Part shown: one piece after another, positions 28,562-37,541 of the stretch
Layout of the letters: each line of letters begins with the position of its first letter
How positions within the stretch are numbered: position 1 is the first letter of the stretch
From: DATGJX01 sp963830545
GTDB taxonomy: Bacteria; Vulcanimicrobiota; Vulcanimicrobiia; Vulcanimicrobiales; Vulcanimicrobiaceae
Length of the DNA stretch: 64,000 nucleotides
Reading direction: 5' to 3'
Assembly: GCA_963830545.1 (NCBI GenBank)
Contig: CAWHMK010000001.1
Span: 2,480,001 to 2,544,000, forward strand
The notes under the pieces: model-generated
What the model was told of the DNA's origin: nothing
What the model saw: the letters and a program-made list of their open reading frames with translations, nothing else
Database searches by the model: none
Position numbers and translations under genes: made by a program

Positions 28562-28853
28562 TGCCGCCGAACCACGTCAGCTCGAAGACGAGGTTCTCGA
28601 GTCCCGCGATGCCGCTCAGCCGTACGATCTTCGGCTTGGCACTCGCGCTGTCCAGCGGTTTGGCGCTCGCGCTGTCCAGCGGTTTGGCGCTTGCGCTGTC
28701 CAGCGGCTTCGCGCTCGCGCTGTCCATCGGTTTGGCGCTCGCGCTGTCCATGGTGTGCATGTACGGCTTGGCGCTCGCGCTGTCGGCATACGCGGGCGCG
28801 GCGGCGCAGACGACGGCAATCGTTCCAAATACAAGAGTCCGATAGGATATCAT
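28548..28853 (-). CDS. Small exported protein with six DSASAKP repeats
   Basis: The 101-residue product begins with a signal peptide (MISYRTLVFGTIAVVCAAAPAYA). Six copies of DSASAKP follow between residues 24 and 75, mostly in register as octads ending in L or M, with one longer YMHTM spacer after the first copy. A non-repetitive C-terminus (KIVRLSGIAGLENLV...) completes it. The repeats are low-complexity, with Ser, Ala and one Lys per unit, and would lie in the periplasm or outside. I know no matching family. The gene is convergent with the HD-GYP gene and overlaps it by 14 bases. Confidence 0.65.
   Translation of the reverse strand: MISYRTLVFGTIAVVCAAAPAYADSASAKPYMHTMDSASAKPMDSASAKPLDSASAKPLDSASAKPLDSASAKPKIVRLSGIAGLENLVFELTWFGGIIQH
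28637..28790. repeat. 24-bp tandem repeat inside the small exported protein gene
   Basis: On the plus strand the unit reads close to GGCGCTCGCGCTGTCCAGCGGTTT. It occurs six times, the last one displaced by a 15-base spacer. The middle copies are nearly identical, including at third codon positions, which points to recent slippage or unequal crossing-over. Copy number may vary between strains. Confidence 0.85.
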
Positions 28854-28967
28854 GTGCCCCTCCCGGTTGCGGCGAATACTACTAAAATGCTACCGCGCTG
28901 TTGCCGAACGGCGCATCTGGTATGACGATCAGGAGTTTGCTCGCTTTTAGAAAGACGTCTATCACAA

Positions 28968-29535
28968 ATGCTAGATAGTGCTCGCGCGGTTGCTATCGAA
29001 GATCAGCGCGCCCCCTTGGTCGATGAGCAAGCGGCAGTGTTGGCAAAGCGCTCGACGCCCACGATTTTCATCCTGGACCGGCGGCTGCAACGTGCTTTAT
29101 TATCGAGCGGATGCCGCCGAGCGCCGCAAAGATTTGCTGCCGCTGACCGACGGCTCGCTGCCGCCGCTCGTCGAGTACACCGTGCTGAAGCTGCTCGCGC
29201 ACGAAGACGAGTCCCACGGCGGGGTGCGGCGCGCCGGACTGAACGGCTCCGTTGCGGTCCGCATGGTGGAACTGAGCGGAGGCGCCGGCGGCGCCTATGC
29301 GGTGATCGTCGAGCGCATCGGCGTTCGCGACAAACTTCTCGCGCTCGCCGCTCGATACGGATTGTCGACGCGCGAGCGACAAGTGCTCAGCTTGGTCGTC
29401 AAAGGCCATCGCAACGAGGAGATAGCCGAGCACCTGTGCATCTCCAAGTCGACTGCCATCTTCCACGTCAAGCAGCTGCTGACGAAGACCGGCTCGCGCA
29501 ATCGCACGGAGATCGTCGCGAAGATCTTTGATTAG
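28968..29535 (+). CDS. LuxR-type transcriptional regulator with PAS-like N-terminus (one frameshift)
   Basis: The first frame (ATG 28968) reads through RSTPTIFILDRRL. An extra C near 29088 shifts it, and the second frame continues NVLYYRADAAERRKDLLPL to the stop at 29535. The joined protein is about 189 residues: a PAS-like sensor half and a C-terminal LuxR helix-turn-helix (about 125-185, LSTRERQVLSLVVKGHRNEEIA ... STAIFHVKQLL). No receiver domain or phosphoacceptor is seen, so any signal is probably sensed by the N-domain. The HAD gene starts inside its 3' end. Targets unknown. Confidence 0.8.
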
Positions 29536-30217
29536 CCCCGGCGCCGTCAAGGCGATTGGTTTCGACTTCGACCATACGCTCGGCATCGACAACAAACTCG
29601 AACGCGTCGCGTTTTTGCGTCTGCTGGAGCAGGCGTGCAAGGCGGGCGCGCACTGTTTCGGAACGCTCGCTGAAGAGATCGAGCGCATCGACCGGGTGCT
29701 CGCCCAGCAGCGTTCGGGCGCATGCACCATAGAAGAAGCCGTGGGAGCATTCGTGAGCGAGCGAGGCGCCTGCGAGCCGGAGTCGTACGTCGGCGAATAC
29801 AAACGACTGGCGATGGACATGGTGGATGCGTTCGTCATTCCACAGCCCGGCGTTCGAGAAATGCTGGCAGAGCTGCGCAGTCGCGGCATCCCATGCGCGA
29901 TCTTGACGAACGGCTGGTCGCCGCTGCAACAGTGCAAAGCAGCGCGCGTGCACTTCGACGGACCCATTCTGGTGAGCGCCGACATCCGGACGCAAAAACC
30001 GGACCGCCGCGCATTTGCGGAGCTCGCCCGCGTCCTCGCGGTACCGTCCGAATGCGTCGCGTACGTCGGCGATGCGCCCGCGAGCGACGTCGACGGCGCG
30101 CTCGCGGCGGGAATGCACGGCATCTGGTTCGATGCGGAAGGCGCTGCCTATCCGGCGGATCTGCGCGCACCGTCTTCGGTTATCCACAGCCTCGCGGAAC
30201 TGCCGGCTCTCTTGTAG
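29528..30217 (+). CDS. HAD family hydrolase
   Basis: The 229-residue protein has HAD motif I as FDFDHTLG (nucleophile and acid Asp), motif II in CAILTNGW, the Lys of motif III in TQKPDRRAF, and motif IV in YVGDAPASDVDGA. It is a phosphatase-type HAD with a helical cap (about 20-95). The start TTG at 29528 overlaps the regulator gene by eight bases. Substrate unknown. Confidence 0.88.
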   Translation: MISPGAVKAIGFDFDHTLGIDNKLERVAFLRLLEQACKAGAHCFGTLAEEIERIDRVLAQQRSGACTIEEAVGAFVSERGACEPESYVGEYKRLAMDMVDAFVIPQPGVREMLAELRSRGIPCAILTNGWSPLQQCKAARVHFDGPILVSADIRTQKPDRRAFAELARVLAVPSECVAYVGDAPASDVDGALAAGMHGIWFDAEGAAYPADLRAPSSVIHSLAELPALL

Positions 30218-30229
30218 AACAGCGGCCTC

Positions 30230-30782
30230 GTGCCGAAGATTACTGGCGGAAACTTGGGCAGCCGCAAGTCTGAAGTCACCCAAGGGAACGAACGTGCGCC
30301 CGACGCCGGGACGCGTTAAGGAATCGCTGTTTTCGATTCTGCAGACGCGCATCGACGGTTCGCGTTTTCTCGACCTGTTCTCGGGCACGGGTGCGATTGG
30401 ATTCGAAGCCGCATCGCGCGGTGCGAGCAGAGTGGTCTGCGTCGAAGGTCATCGCGAAACCGCCGCCGCCATTCGTGAGAGCGCCGAGCAGCTCGGCATC
30501 GGCGATCGCGTGGACGTCGTCGCAGCACCGGTCGATCGCGCGCTCTACCGCCTGGAAGGCGAATTCGACCTCGTCTACGCCGACCCGCCGTACGGCGACG
30601 AGCTTCCGTTACAGATGTTCCGCTTGCTGCTCGAGCGCGATCTGCTCGCGCCGGACGCGCTCGTAATATTCGAACACGGCGCGCGCACGATTCTTCCGCA
30701 GATACCGGGGTACCGCGGCGTGCGCGAAGAAGTGTACGGCGATGTCGCTTTGGCATTCTTCACGCCCTCCGGGCGCTCGTGA
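30230..30782 (+). CDS. rsmD: 16S rRNA (guanine(966)-N(2))-methyltransferase RsmD (one frameshift)
   Basis: The GTG at 30230 starts VPKITGGNLGSRK, the canonical RsmD opening. An extra T near 30269 shifts the frame, after which LKSPKGTNVRPTPGRVKESLFSIL continues to the end. The SAM-binding FLDLFSGTGAIGFEA and the catalytic YADPPYG are intact. RsmD methylates G966 of 16S rRNA in the small subunit. The stop overlaps the coaD start (GTGA), the common rsmD-coaD pairing. Confidence 0.92.
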
Positions 30783-31321
30783 CGGGTAATAACGGGCGCT
30801 TCGGGCGCTCTTCGCCTGGCTCGCGCCAGGCAGTGCCGCGCGCCGTCTATCCGGGCTCGTTCGATCCTCCCACGAACGGCCATCTCGACGTCATCGAACG
30901 TGCATCGCGCTATTTCAGCGAGCTCGTCGTCGCCGTCGTCGTCAATCCGCAAAAGCGAGAACCGATGTTTACGCTCGAACAGCGCGAAGACATGATTCGC
31001 GAATGCGTGCGGCATTTACCCAACGTGCGCGTCGAGCATTTTCGCGGGCTGCTCGCGGATTACGTGAAGACGCAGAAAGCGGACGTAATCGTCAAAGGGC
31101 TGCGGGTCGTCTCGGACTTCGAGAACGAGATGTCTACCGCGTTGATGAATCGCGCGCTTTCGAACGTCGACACGATGTTTCTGATGTCGGATCAGAAATA
31201 TTCCTTCGTCAGTTCCAGCATCGTCAAGGAAGTATTTTTCCTCGGCGGAGACGTCGGGGCGCTGGTCCCCGATCCGGTCATGCGGGTCATGGCTACCAAA
31301 CGAGAGACACTCAAAAGGTAA
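30779..31321 (+). CDS. coaD: Phosphopantetheine adenylyltransferase
   Basis: The adenylyltransferase motif appears as YPGSFDPPTNGHLDVIERA with the nucleotide-binding His. VVVNPQKREPMFTLEQRE, VIVKGLRVVSDFENE and the C-terminal YSFVSSSIVKEV (the ISSTxxR-like region) follow. It transfers AMP to 4'-phosphopantetheine in coenzyme A synthesis. The first 20 residues before the domain are unusual and Ser/Gly-rich, so the true start might be later, but GTG 30779 is coupled to the rsmD stop. Confidence 0.95.
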   Translation: MTGNNGRFGRSSPGSRQAVPRAVYPGSFDPPTNGHLDVIERASRYFSELVVAVVVNPQKREPMFTLEQREDMIRECVRHLPNVRVEHFRGLLADYVKTQKADVIVKGLRVVSDFENEMSTALMNRALSNVDTMFLMSDQKYSFVSSSIVKEVFFLGGDVGALVPDPVMRVMATKRETLKR

Positions 31322-31337
31322 AGGGAGGCAAGAGCAG

Positions 31338-31896
31338 ATGTCCGTTTATCGCGTTCTGGAAAAGGTGGAGAGTGTACGTGCAGGAAGGCACGTGGCTGCC
31401 CGCAGGGTATCGAATTCTGAGCGAAGAGCGCCTGATCGAGTTCATCGAAAAGGTTCGTTCGTCGCTTCCCGAGGAAGTCGGCCGCGCGAAGATCATCACC
31501 AAGGATCAGGAACGCATGATTCGCGCCGCGCAGGAAAAAGCGCAGGCGATCGTCACCGAGGCGACGTCGAAACATCAGGAACTCGTCGACGACCACGAGA
31601 TCGTCGACCGTGCGCGCAAAACCGCAGAAGTCATCCTGCGCGAGTCCGAAGAGCGCGCGCGCAAAGTGCGTGAAGGCGCGGATCAGTATGCGGCGCAGCT
31701 GCTCGGCGAACTGGAAGCGCGGCTCTCCGGTGCGCTCGGCTCCGTGCGAAAAGGCCGTGAGGCGCTCGCGCCGCGGCCGCAAGCGCAATCCATAGAACCG
31801 CTCGCCGAAGCCGCCGCCAAGAGCAAACGAGCGGCCTTCGATGCACAGGCGGCCAACGAAACGGCAGCTCTGGAATCGGTAGAATTGGTACAATAG
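31338..31896 (+). CDS. Coiled-coil protein resembling DivIVA or V-ATPase subunit E-like proteins (one frameshift)
   Basis: The ATG at 31338 follows a GGGAGG about ten bases upstream and gives MSVYRVLEKVE. A one-base shift near 31372 leads to YVQEGTWLPAGYRILSEERLIEFIEKV. The rest (about 185 residues in all) is mainly charged helix (RMIRAAQEKAQAIVTEA, ARKTAEVILRESEERARKVRE) typical of peripheral coiled-coil proteins. It sits between coaD and the Lon-like protease in what looks like one operon. Function unknown. Confidence 0.65.
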
Positions 31897-31900
31897 CGGT

Positions 31901-32882
31901 GTGAACCGATTCACGCTCGCTCGTAATCGTTTTTGGCTCTATGTCGCGGCCGCGTTCCTTGCGGCCGTGGCATCGTTTGCCCGGACGCCGTATTCGCTCA
32001 TGCTCCCGGGCCGAGCCGTCGATTTGCGCGAAGTCGTTGCGGTAGCGGGGCACGGCGTGCCCGCGACACCGTATTTCCTCACCGACGTCCGCTTCGCATC
32101 TCACGTCACTCCGCTGCAAATGCTCGCCGCGCTGCTTCCCGGAGCATCGCTCGCTCCGCACGCGCGAAGTCGTTCCCGGCAGCATGACTGCCGTCGAATA
32201 CGCCGGCATCGAACGCGAAGCGATGAGCGAAAGCCAGTCGATCGCGGCGGTGGTTGCCGAACGCGCGGCCGGTCTGAACGTTCCGTATCCGCGATCGCGC
32301 GTGCTCGTCGTCTATTTCGCGGCGTCGTCGCGGGCGGCGAAAGTGCTGCGCCCGCTCGACATGCTCGTGGCGCTCGACGGTCATCCGATCGCGTCCAATG
32401 CGGACGTCGTGCACGCGCTTGCAAGCGTGCGCGCCGGAAGCGACGTGCGCATGGCCATCATGCGGCGCGGGACCGAACTGACCTTGAGCGTGCCGACGAT
32501 CCGCTACGGCGCACACGCGGCGCTCGGCGCGTATCGCACGACGATCTATCAGCGCCCGAGGATTCCGGTTGCGGTGTCGTTTCATTTGCCGGACGTCTCC
32601 GGCAACTCCGGCGGATTGATGTTCGCGCTCGACATCTATCGCCGTTTACGCCCGAACGCGCTGCGGAATACGCCGCCCGTTGCCGGTACCGGAACCATTG
32701 CCTACGACGGAAGCGTCGGCCCTATCGAAGGCGCAACGCAAAAAGTGATTGCCGCGCGTCGCGCCGGAGCGAAGATATTCTTCGTTCCGAAAGAGAACTA
32801 CAAGGAAATCTCGGGCACCAGCGGTATTCGCGTGATTCCGGTCGCGTCTTTCCGCCAGGCGCTCAGCGCGCTGCGCAGTTAA
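31901..32882 (+). CDS. PDZ/Lon-like (YlbL-type, S16) protease (one frameshift)
   Basis: A GTG at 31901 starts an N-terminal membrane anchor (RFWLYVAAAFLAAVASF). After a shift near 32160, the second frame holds a PDZ-like domain (about residues 130-190, VLRPLDMLVALDGHPI) and an S16 Lon-type domain (about 205-325). The Ser-Lys dyad is visible: Ser in SGNSGGLMFALDIY and Lys in EGATQKVIAARRAG. This matches YlbL-family secreted/anchored proteases, which in several phyla lie near coaD and rsmD as here. Substrate unknown. Confidence 0.82.
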
Positions 32883-33826
32883 ACCGGCGGCGCCTGCACG
32901 TTTTGCGCGAAGGCGTCCAAGCGCGCACGATCGATGGCCTTCACGCGGCCGCGATCGAGTTCCACCGCTCCGGCATTCTTCAAACGCAATAACGCGCGTG
33001 CCGCCATGTCGCGAACGGTACCCGCCGCTGCCGCGATCTGCGCCTGTGAGAGATTTTCCACGCCCGGAAGACCGCGCGTCATGCCGACGGATGCGCGCGC
33101 GTATCCGAGCAAGAATTTAGCGACGCGCTGCAAGACGTGCGCGAATGCGAGATCGGCGATCGTGTCGATCGACCGGCGCCGGCCTTGCGATGCAGCGGCC
33201 AAAAAACCGAGTGCGAGTTCGGAGTCGTTTCGGCACGCGTGCAGCACTGCTTCGCTCGGCAGCGTGACGATCGTCGCGTCCGTCAGCGCCTCTGCGCGCG
33301 TGGTCGATCCGCCCTGATCGAATGCGCCCGAATCGTTCAGCAAATCGTGCGTGAGCCGCTCGCCGAGCGTATGCGTCTTGCCGTCCGGCGAGAGCAGCGT
33401 CAGAATCACTTTGCCGTGCTTGACGATACCGAGATACGGCCACATCTCGCCTTCGTCGAAGATGGTTTCGCCCGCTTTGAACTGACGCTCGCTCATCTGT
33501 CCCGCCAAGTCGCGCGTGGTGTTCGCCTTGGCCGTCGCAAATGGCGGAACGTGCTGCAAAAACGTTTCGCCTTCCGCGTTTTCGTCGACGCGTTCCAAGC
33601 GCACCGTCCATCGGTTGGAGCCCAAATTTCGCGCGTCCCACGAAAATTTTCCGGGACGCAGCTGCGTCATTTCGTTGCGAAGCGCGCGCGGGTCGGTCTC
33701 CTCGTTGATCTCGAGGACCGCTCCCAAGCTCGACTTGTCGAAGGATTCGAGGATTTGCTCCGTTTTGGCTGCAGGCGAAAGCGAGCGGGCATCAAGCGTG
33801 ATGGCCGCGGGACGGTTCATAGGCAT
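32879..33826 (-). CDS. Crp/Fnr-type regulator with N-terminal DUF2249 domain
   Basis: The protein (about 315 residues from the ATG at 33826; an ATG two codons later also fits) has three parts. A DUF2249 domain (about 8-78, LDARSLSPAAKTEQILESF ... RPGKFSWDARNLGSNRWTV) comes first. A cyclic-nucleotide-binding-like beta-barrel (about 95-210, FKAGETIFDEGEMWPYLGIVKHGKV) follows, and a winged helix (about 225-310, LSQAQIAAAAGTVRDMAARALLRL) ends it. DUF2249 occurs in proteins tied to nitrogen-oxide and redox metabolism. The fusion suggests a regulator that adds a second sensing module. The 3' end overlaps the convergent protease gene by four bases. Confidence 0.82.
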   Translation of the reverse strand: MPMNRPAAITLDARSLSPAAKTEQILESFDKSSLGAVLEINEETDPRALRNEMTQLRPGKFSWDARNLGSNRWTVRLERVDENAEGETFLQHVPPFATAKANTTRDLAGQMSERQFKAGETIFDEGEMWPYLGIVKHGKVILTLLSPDGKTHTLGERLTHDLLNDSGAFDQGGSTTRAEALTDATIVTLPSEAVLHACRNDSELALGFLAAASQGRRRSIDTIADLAFAHVLQRVAKFLLGYARASVGMTRGLPGVENLSQAQIAAAAGTVRDMAARALLRLKNAGAVELDRGRVKAIDRARLDAFAQNVQAPPV

Positions 33827-33887
33827 CGCGCCGTGGTTCAGCGTGGGAGCGGGAAACCCCGCCTGCCCCGGCGATAGTTGTAGACTC

Positions 33888-35090
33888 ATGTCCATGCCCA
33901 TTTCCGATAACGACGTCGTCGTGGTTGCCGGCGCGCGCACCCCGTTCGGCAATTTCGGCGGCGTTCTGGCCGCGCTTTCGGCCACAGATCTCGCGGTGCA
34001 CGCAGCCGAGGCCGCACTTGCGCGCAGCGGCGTGCCGAAGGATCGCATCGACGACGTCGTCTTCGGCAACGTCATGCAAACGAGCGCGGACGCCATCTAC
34101 CTTGCGCGTCACGCGGGCCTGCGGGCGGGCATTCCGATCGGCGTCCCGGCCCTCACGCTCAATCGTCTCTGCGGCAGCGGGCTTCAGGCCATTTTGACTG
34201 CCGCAAACTCGCTGATGCTTGGGCAGAGCACCTATGCGCTCGCGGGCGGCACGGAATCGATGAGCCAGGCTCCGCACGTGGTGCGCGGCGCGCGTAACGG
34301 TTTTCCGCTCGGTTCGCAGGTGAAATTCGAAGATACGCTGTGGGAGGCGCTCACCGACTCCTACAACGGTTTGCCGATGGCCATTACCGCGGAGAATCTG
34401 GCGCAGCGATACGGGATTGCGCGCGAAGCGTGCGACGAGTTTGCGCTCAAGTCGCAGGAAGGCGCGATCCACGCGCAGGGAAACGGATTTTTCGGCGAAG
34501 AGATCGCGCCGGTCGAAGTCAAGGATCGCAAGGGCAACGTTACCGCGATCGATCGCGACGAAGGCCCGCGGGCCGGTCTTTCGATGGAGAAACTCGCAAA
34601 GCTCCCGCCGCGCTTCCGAAAAGACGGCGTCGTCACGCCGGGCAATGCGAGCGGTATTACCGACGGGGCGGCGGCAGTCGTGCTGACTACGGTAAAGCAA
34701 GCCAAGGCCGACGGTGTGAATTGGATCGGCCGTCTCGTCGGATCGAGCGTCGTGGGCGTCGATCCCGACGTCATGGGCATCGGGCCTGCGATCGCGATAC
34801 CGAAAGCGCTGAAAAGCGCGGGCATAAAGCCGGGCGACGTCGCCGTGATGGAAATCAACGAGGCGTTCGCGCCGCAAGTGCTTGCGTGCCTCAAAGAAAT
34901 GGGAAGCGACGGCGCGAAGCTCAACCCGCACGGCGGCGCCATTGCGCTCGGACATCCGCTCGGCGCGTCCGGGGCGCGCATTGCGTACACGTCGATTCAT
35001 GAATTGCGCCAAAACGGCGGCGGCTTTGCGGTCGCATCCGCGTGCATCGGCGGGGGCCAAGGCATCGCCGCGGTATTCGCCGCGGAGTAA
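33888..35090 (+). CDS. Acetyl-CoA acetyltransferase (thiolase)
   Basis: The 400-residue thiolase has the acyl-accepting Cys95 in LCGSGLQAI, the NEAFAPQ loop, the catalytic His in GGAIALGHPLGASGAR and the second Cys in SACIGGGQG. It condenses or cleaves acetoacetyl-CoA. I chose the ATG at 33888; a second ATG lies two codons later. The Crp-type regulator is transcribed divergently 62 bases away. Genes for enoyl-CoA hydratase and 3-hydroxyacyl-CoA dehydrogenase lie 3.5-5 kb further on, so a short-chain acyl-CoA route is encoded nearby. Confidence 0.94.
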   Translation: MSMPISDNDVVVVAGARTPFGNFGGVLAALSATDLAVHAAEAALARSGVPKDRIDDVVFGNVMQTSADAIYLARHAGLRAGIPIGVPALTLNRLCGSGLQAILTAANSLMLGQSTYALAGGTESMSQAPHVVRGARNGFPLGSQVKFEDTLWEALTDSYNGLPMAITAENLAQRYGIAREACDEFALKSQEGAIHAQGNGFFGEEIAPVEVKDRKGNVTAIDRDEGPRAGLSMEKLAKLPPRFRKDGVVTPGNASGITDGAAAVVLTTVKQAKADGVNWIGRLVGSSVVGVDPDVMGIGPAIAIPKALKSAGIKPGDVAVMEINEAFAPQVLACLKEMGSDGAKLNPHGGAIALGHPLGASGARIAYTSIHELRQNGGGFAVASACIGGGQGIAAVFAAE

Positions 35091-35096
35091 GCGTCG

Positions 35097-35609
35097 ATGG
35101 GTGGTAGCATGAGACGCGCGCTGGACGTCATCGCCGCATTGGTCGTGCTGTTCGTGCTTTACCGCATTTTCGTCGCGCCCCGAAACCTCAGCACGGCGAA
35201 CGCGCACCCGGCGCCGCGCGTGACGTATCAGACGCTGTCGGGAAAGCCGTTCGCTCTCGCGGAGCATCGCGGGCAGGTCGTATTTCTCGATTTTTACGCT
35301 TCGTGGTGCGAACCGTGCAAACTCTCGTTGCCGCTGGTGGAAAAATTCGCGCGAGCGCACCGCGAAGTCGAGGTCGTTGCGGTCGACGTCGGCGAGCCTC
35401 GCGCGGTGGCGGCAGCGTTCGCACGCGCGAACGGCATGCGGAACGTCGCACTGGATCCGCAGACGCTATCGCAGGGTTTTTTCCAGATCGTGGGTTTTCC
35501 GACGATGGTCGTAATCGATCGGCAGGGGCGCATTCGGGCCACGTGGACCGGCTTTAATCCGGCGATTCAGCTCAACATGGCGCACGCGGAGCAGACGCTT
35601 CGCTCGTAG
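35097..35609 (+). CDS. TlpA-like membrane-anchored thioredoxin-fold protein
   Basis: The 170-residue protein has an N-terminal membrane anchor or signal (about 8-25, LDVIAALVVLFVLYRIF) and a thioredoxin-like domain (about 42-165). The active-site WCEPC sits in FLDFYASWCEPC, and the cis-Pro is in IVGFPTMVVID. It should work in the periplasm as a thiol-disulfide reductase, for example in cytochrome c maturation. Its start is six bases after the thiolase stop; an ATG four codons later (MRRALDV) is an alternative. Confidence 0.88.
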   Translation: MGGSMRRALDVIAALVVLFVLYRIFVAPRNLSTANAHPAPRVTYQTLSGKPFALAEHRGQVVFLDFYASWCEPCKLSLPLVEKFARAHREVEVVAVDVGEPRAVAAAFARANGMRNVALDPQTLSQGFFQIVGFPTMVVIDRQGRIRATWTGFNPAIQLNMAHAEQTLRS

Positions 35610-35616
35610 CACACCG

Positions 35617-36519
35617 CTAATACAACGCAGCGTTCATGCAAAAGACGCTTCCGCCGGCCTTGATGAATTCACGCGTTTCGACCTCGTGGACTTTGAATCC
35701 GAGATCGGCCAACTGTTTGGATACGCGCACCGCACCCTTCTGAATGACGACGTCGCGGTTGAAGAACGCCGCGGCGTTGCAGGCAAGCAAACCCGTCGTT
35801 TCGTCCTCGCAGGCATCGATCGTCGTGGGAAATACGCGATGGATGAGCTCGAGCCCATCCGGCGTAAACGCCGGCGGATAGAGCAGGACCGTCGATTCGC
35901 TCAACGCGCAGAAGCACGTGTCCAAATGATAGAACCGCGGATCGGCCAGTTCCAAACTCAGGACGGGAACGCCGAACGTCGCCGAAAGCGCGGCGTGCGC
36001 GGCGGGTTCGGTTCTTGCGCCGCTTCCGGCCCAAATGAGCGCGCGGCCGGGATGCCAAAGCGCATCGCCTCCTCCTTCGAAACGGCGCACCTCACCGGGC
36101 AAATCTACGATGCGATAGCCGTGCGTTTCGAACCACCTGCTGTGCGCCGGCACTTCTTTTTCTCGTGACGGAAATGCCATTCGGCTTGGAATGCAAAGCG
36201 CTTCGCCGCCTGCGCTGCGGCCGTTGAACGCGGGATTGGCCGCAAATACCATGTCCTCGCATTGCGCATCCGCCCGCAGGACGTACGTTCCGATTCCGAT
36301 GCGCTCGAAAGTGTTTCGCAGCGCACGCCACTGGTCGAATGCTGCTTCGCGGTCGACGTTGCCGACATGATCTCGCATGAAGACGTTCTTGACGTCGCGC
36401 ACTTCGAAAAAATCCGGAGATGCCATCAGAACGTGAGACGGGAGGGCCATGGGCGGGCAGTCGGCCGGCGTCCACGAGCCGGGCAAGTCGCGGGCGGCGC
36501 GCGCGATCGGAGTGCTCAC
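35617..36519 (-). CDS. Arginine deiminase-related (amidinotransferase-fold) protein
   Basis: The 300-residue product belongs to the guanidine-group-modifying superfamily. It shows ADAQCEDMVFAAN, GGGDALWHPGRALIWAG, the catalytic His in DPRFYHLDTCF and the C-terminal nucleophile Cys in AGGSVFCMNA. Family members include dimethylarginine dimethylaminohydrolase and arginine deiminase-like enzymes; which reaction applies cannot be told here. The domain may begin at MALPSHVLMAS (residue 24), so the first 23 residues may not be translated. Ten bases separate it from the next upstream minus gene. Confidence 0.85.
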   Translation of the reverse strand: MSTPIARAARDLPGSWTPADCPPMALPSHVLMASPDFFEVRDVKNVFMRDHVGNVDREAAFDQWRALRNTFERIGIGTYVLRADAQCEDMVFAANPAFNGRSAGGEALCIPSRMAFPSREKEVPAHSRWFETHGYRIVDLPGEVRRFEGGGDALWHPGRALIWAGSGARTEPAAHAALSATFGVPVLSLELADPRFYHLDTCFCALSESTVLLYPPAFTPDGLELIHRVFPTTIDACEDETTGLLACNAAAFFNRDVVIQKGAVRVSKQLADLGFKVHEVETREFIKAGGSVFCMNAALY

Positions 36520-36528
36520 GACAATGTG

Positions 36529-37488
36529 CTATCTCGCTCTTTTGGCATCGCCGTCGATTTCGGCCATCAACGGTTTGCCGGGCGCGAGCGTGAATTGCGG
36601 CAGCGCGAAATGGAGCGTATTGTCGAACACCGTTCCGAAGATGAATCCCGACGGCTTTCCCCCGCTGAAAAACGTCAAATTGTAGCGCAACTGATCGTCG
36701 ATGACAAACGGAAACCACACGTCGACCGTGGTTCCCGGGGAGAACGTGACGGGTGCCGTACTGCCTATGGATATATCGAAGAAGCACGCCGCGTCCGGGC
36801 CGCCCCAACCAGGCGCGGGCGCGGGATTCGGCACGAATTCGGCGCGCGTGGGCGCTCGCGCATACATTTGCATCAGTTGCACGGCGCTCGACGCATCGTT
36901 ACGTGAGAAGGCGATCGTGAAATCGTAGCCGCTCGTGCGCGCGCGCAGCGGACGAATCGTCGCACCGCGTGGTGGAATGCTTTCGTCCGGATCGTTTTGA
37001 GCCATCGAAACGCGGCATGCAGCCACCTGCGAATCCGCATCGCGAACGTCCCTATTATGCGCCGCTGCCGCCGCAGCCAGCCCGGGGCTCACGCCATGCT
37101 CGTGCAACAGGTCCGTTGCCGGCCGCATTTGCACCAGGCCATCGTCGAGCGGATACGACATCGAGCCGGCCCAGCAGTTGCCCGGCGCTTGCGGTGCAAG
37201 CATGTCGAGCGCGTCCCACCAGCGATCCGACGAGCGCACGAGCGTCATCACTCCGTGCTGTTTGCCCGAATCCCATGAAAGAAGCGCCTGATCGCGCGCG
37301 ACCACCACGTCTGAAATCTGCACCGCTTTGGGATCCGCGCCGGATGCGCGTACCGTACGCGCGAGCAAACGCGCGGCGTTCCACCTTACGTCGCGAACGT
37401 CGTGCGCAGGCCCATAATCGTCCGCGCGAATGGGCGCGGCCGGGAGGGCCGCGACAAGAACGGCGAGCAGCGCAATCCGCGGATTCAT
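36529..37488 (-). CDS. Exported protein of unknown function
   Basis: From the ATG at 37488 the product (about 319 residues) starts with a signal peptide (MNPRIALLAVLVAALPAAPIRA). The mature region has two parts: an alpha/beta segment around ISDVVVARDQALLSW and WWDALDMLAPQ, and a beta-rich C-terminal half with FDISIGSTAPVTFSPG and GFIFGTVFDNTLHFA. Paired Cys residues (GNCWAG, VAACRVS) are present. The open frame extends upstream to 37596 without signs of coding. I do not recognise a family. Confidence 0.65.
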   Translation of the reverse strand: MNPRIALLAVLVAALPAAPIRADDYGPAHDVRDVRWNAARLLARTVRASGADPKAVQISDVVVARDQALLSWDSGKQHGVMTLVRSSDRWWDALDMLAPQAPGNCWAGSMSYPLDDGLVQMRPATDLLHEHGVSPGLAAAAAAHNRDVRDADSQVAACRVSMAQNDPDESIPPRGATIRPLRARTSGYDFTIAFSRNDASSAVQLMQMYARAPTRAEFVPNPAPAPGWGGPDAACFFDISIGSTAPVTFSPGTTVDVWFPFVIDDQLRYNLTFFSGGKPSGFIFGTVFDNTLHFALPQFTLAPGKPLMAEIDGDAKRAR

Positions 37489-37541
37489 CTCGACGCACGC
37501 TTCGCCGTCGCGGTGGCGTAGACTGCTGAAGGAAGCACGCC

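Noticed and set aside
28558..28845. Plus-strand frame with SGLALALS repeats over the small exported protein
   Set aside because: It is the reverse-strand reading of the 24-bp repeat. The minus-strand frame has a signal peptide and is therefore preferred.
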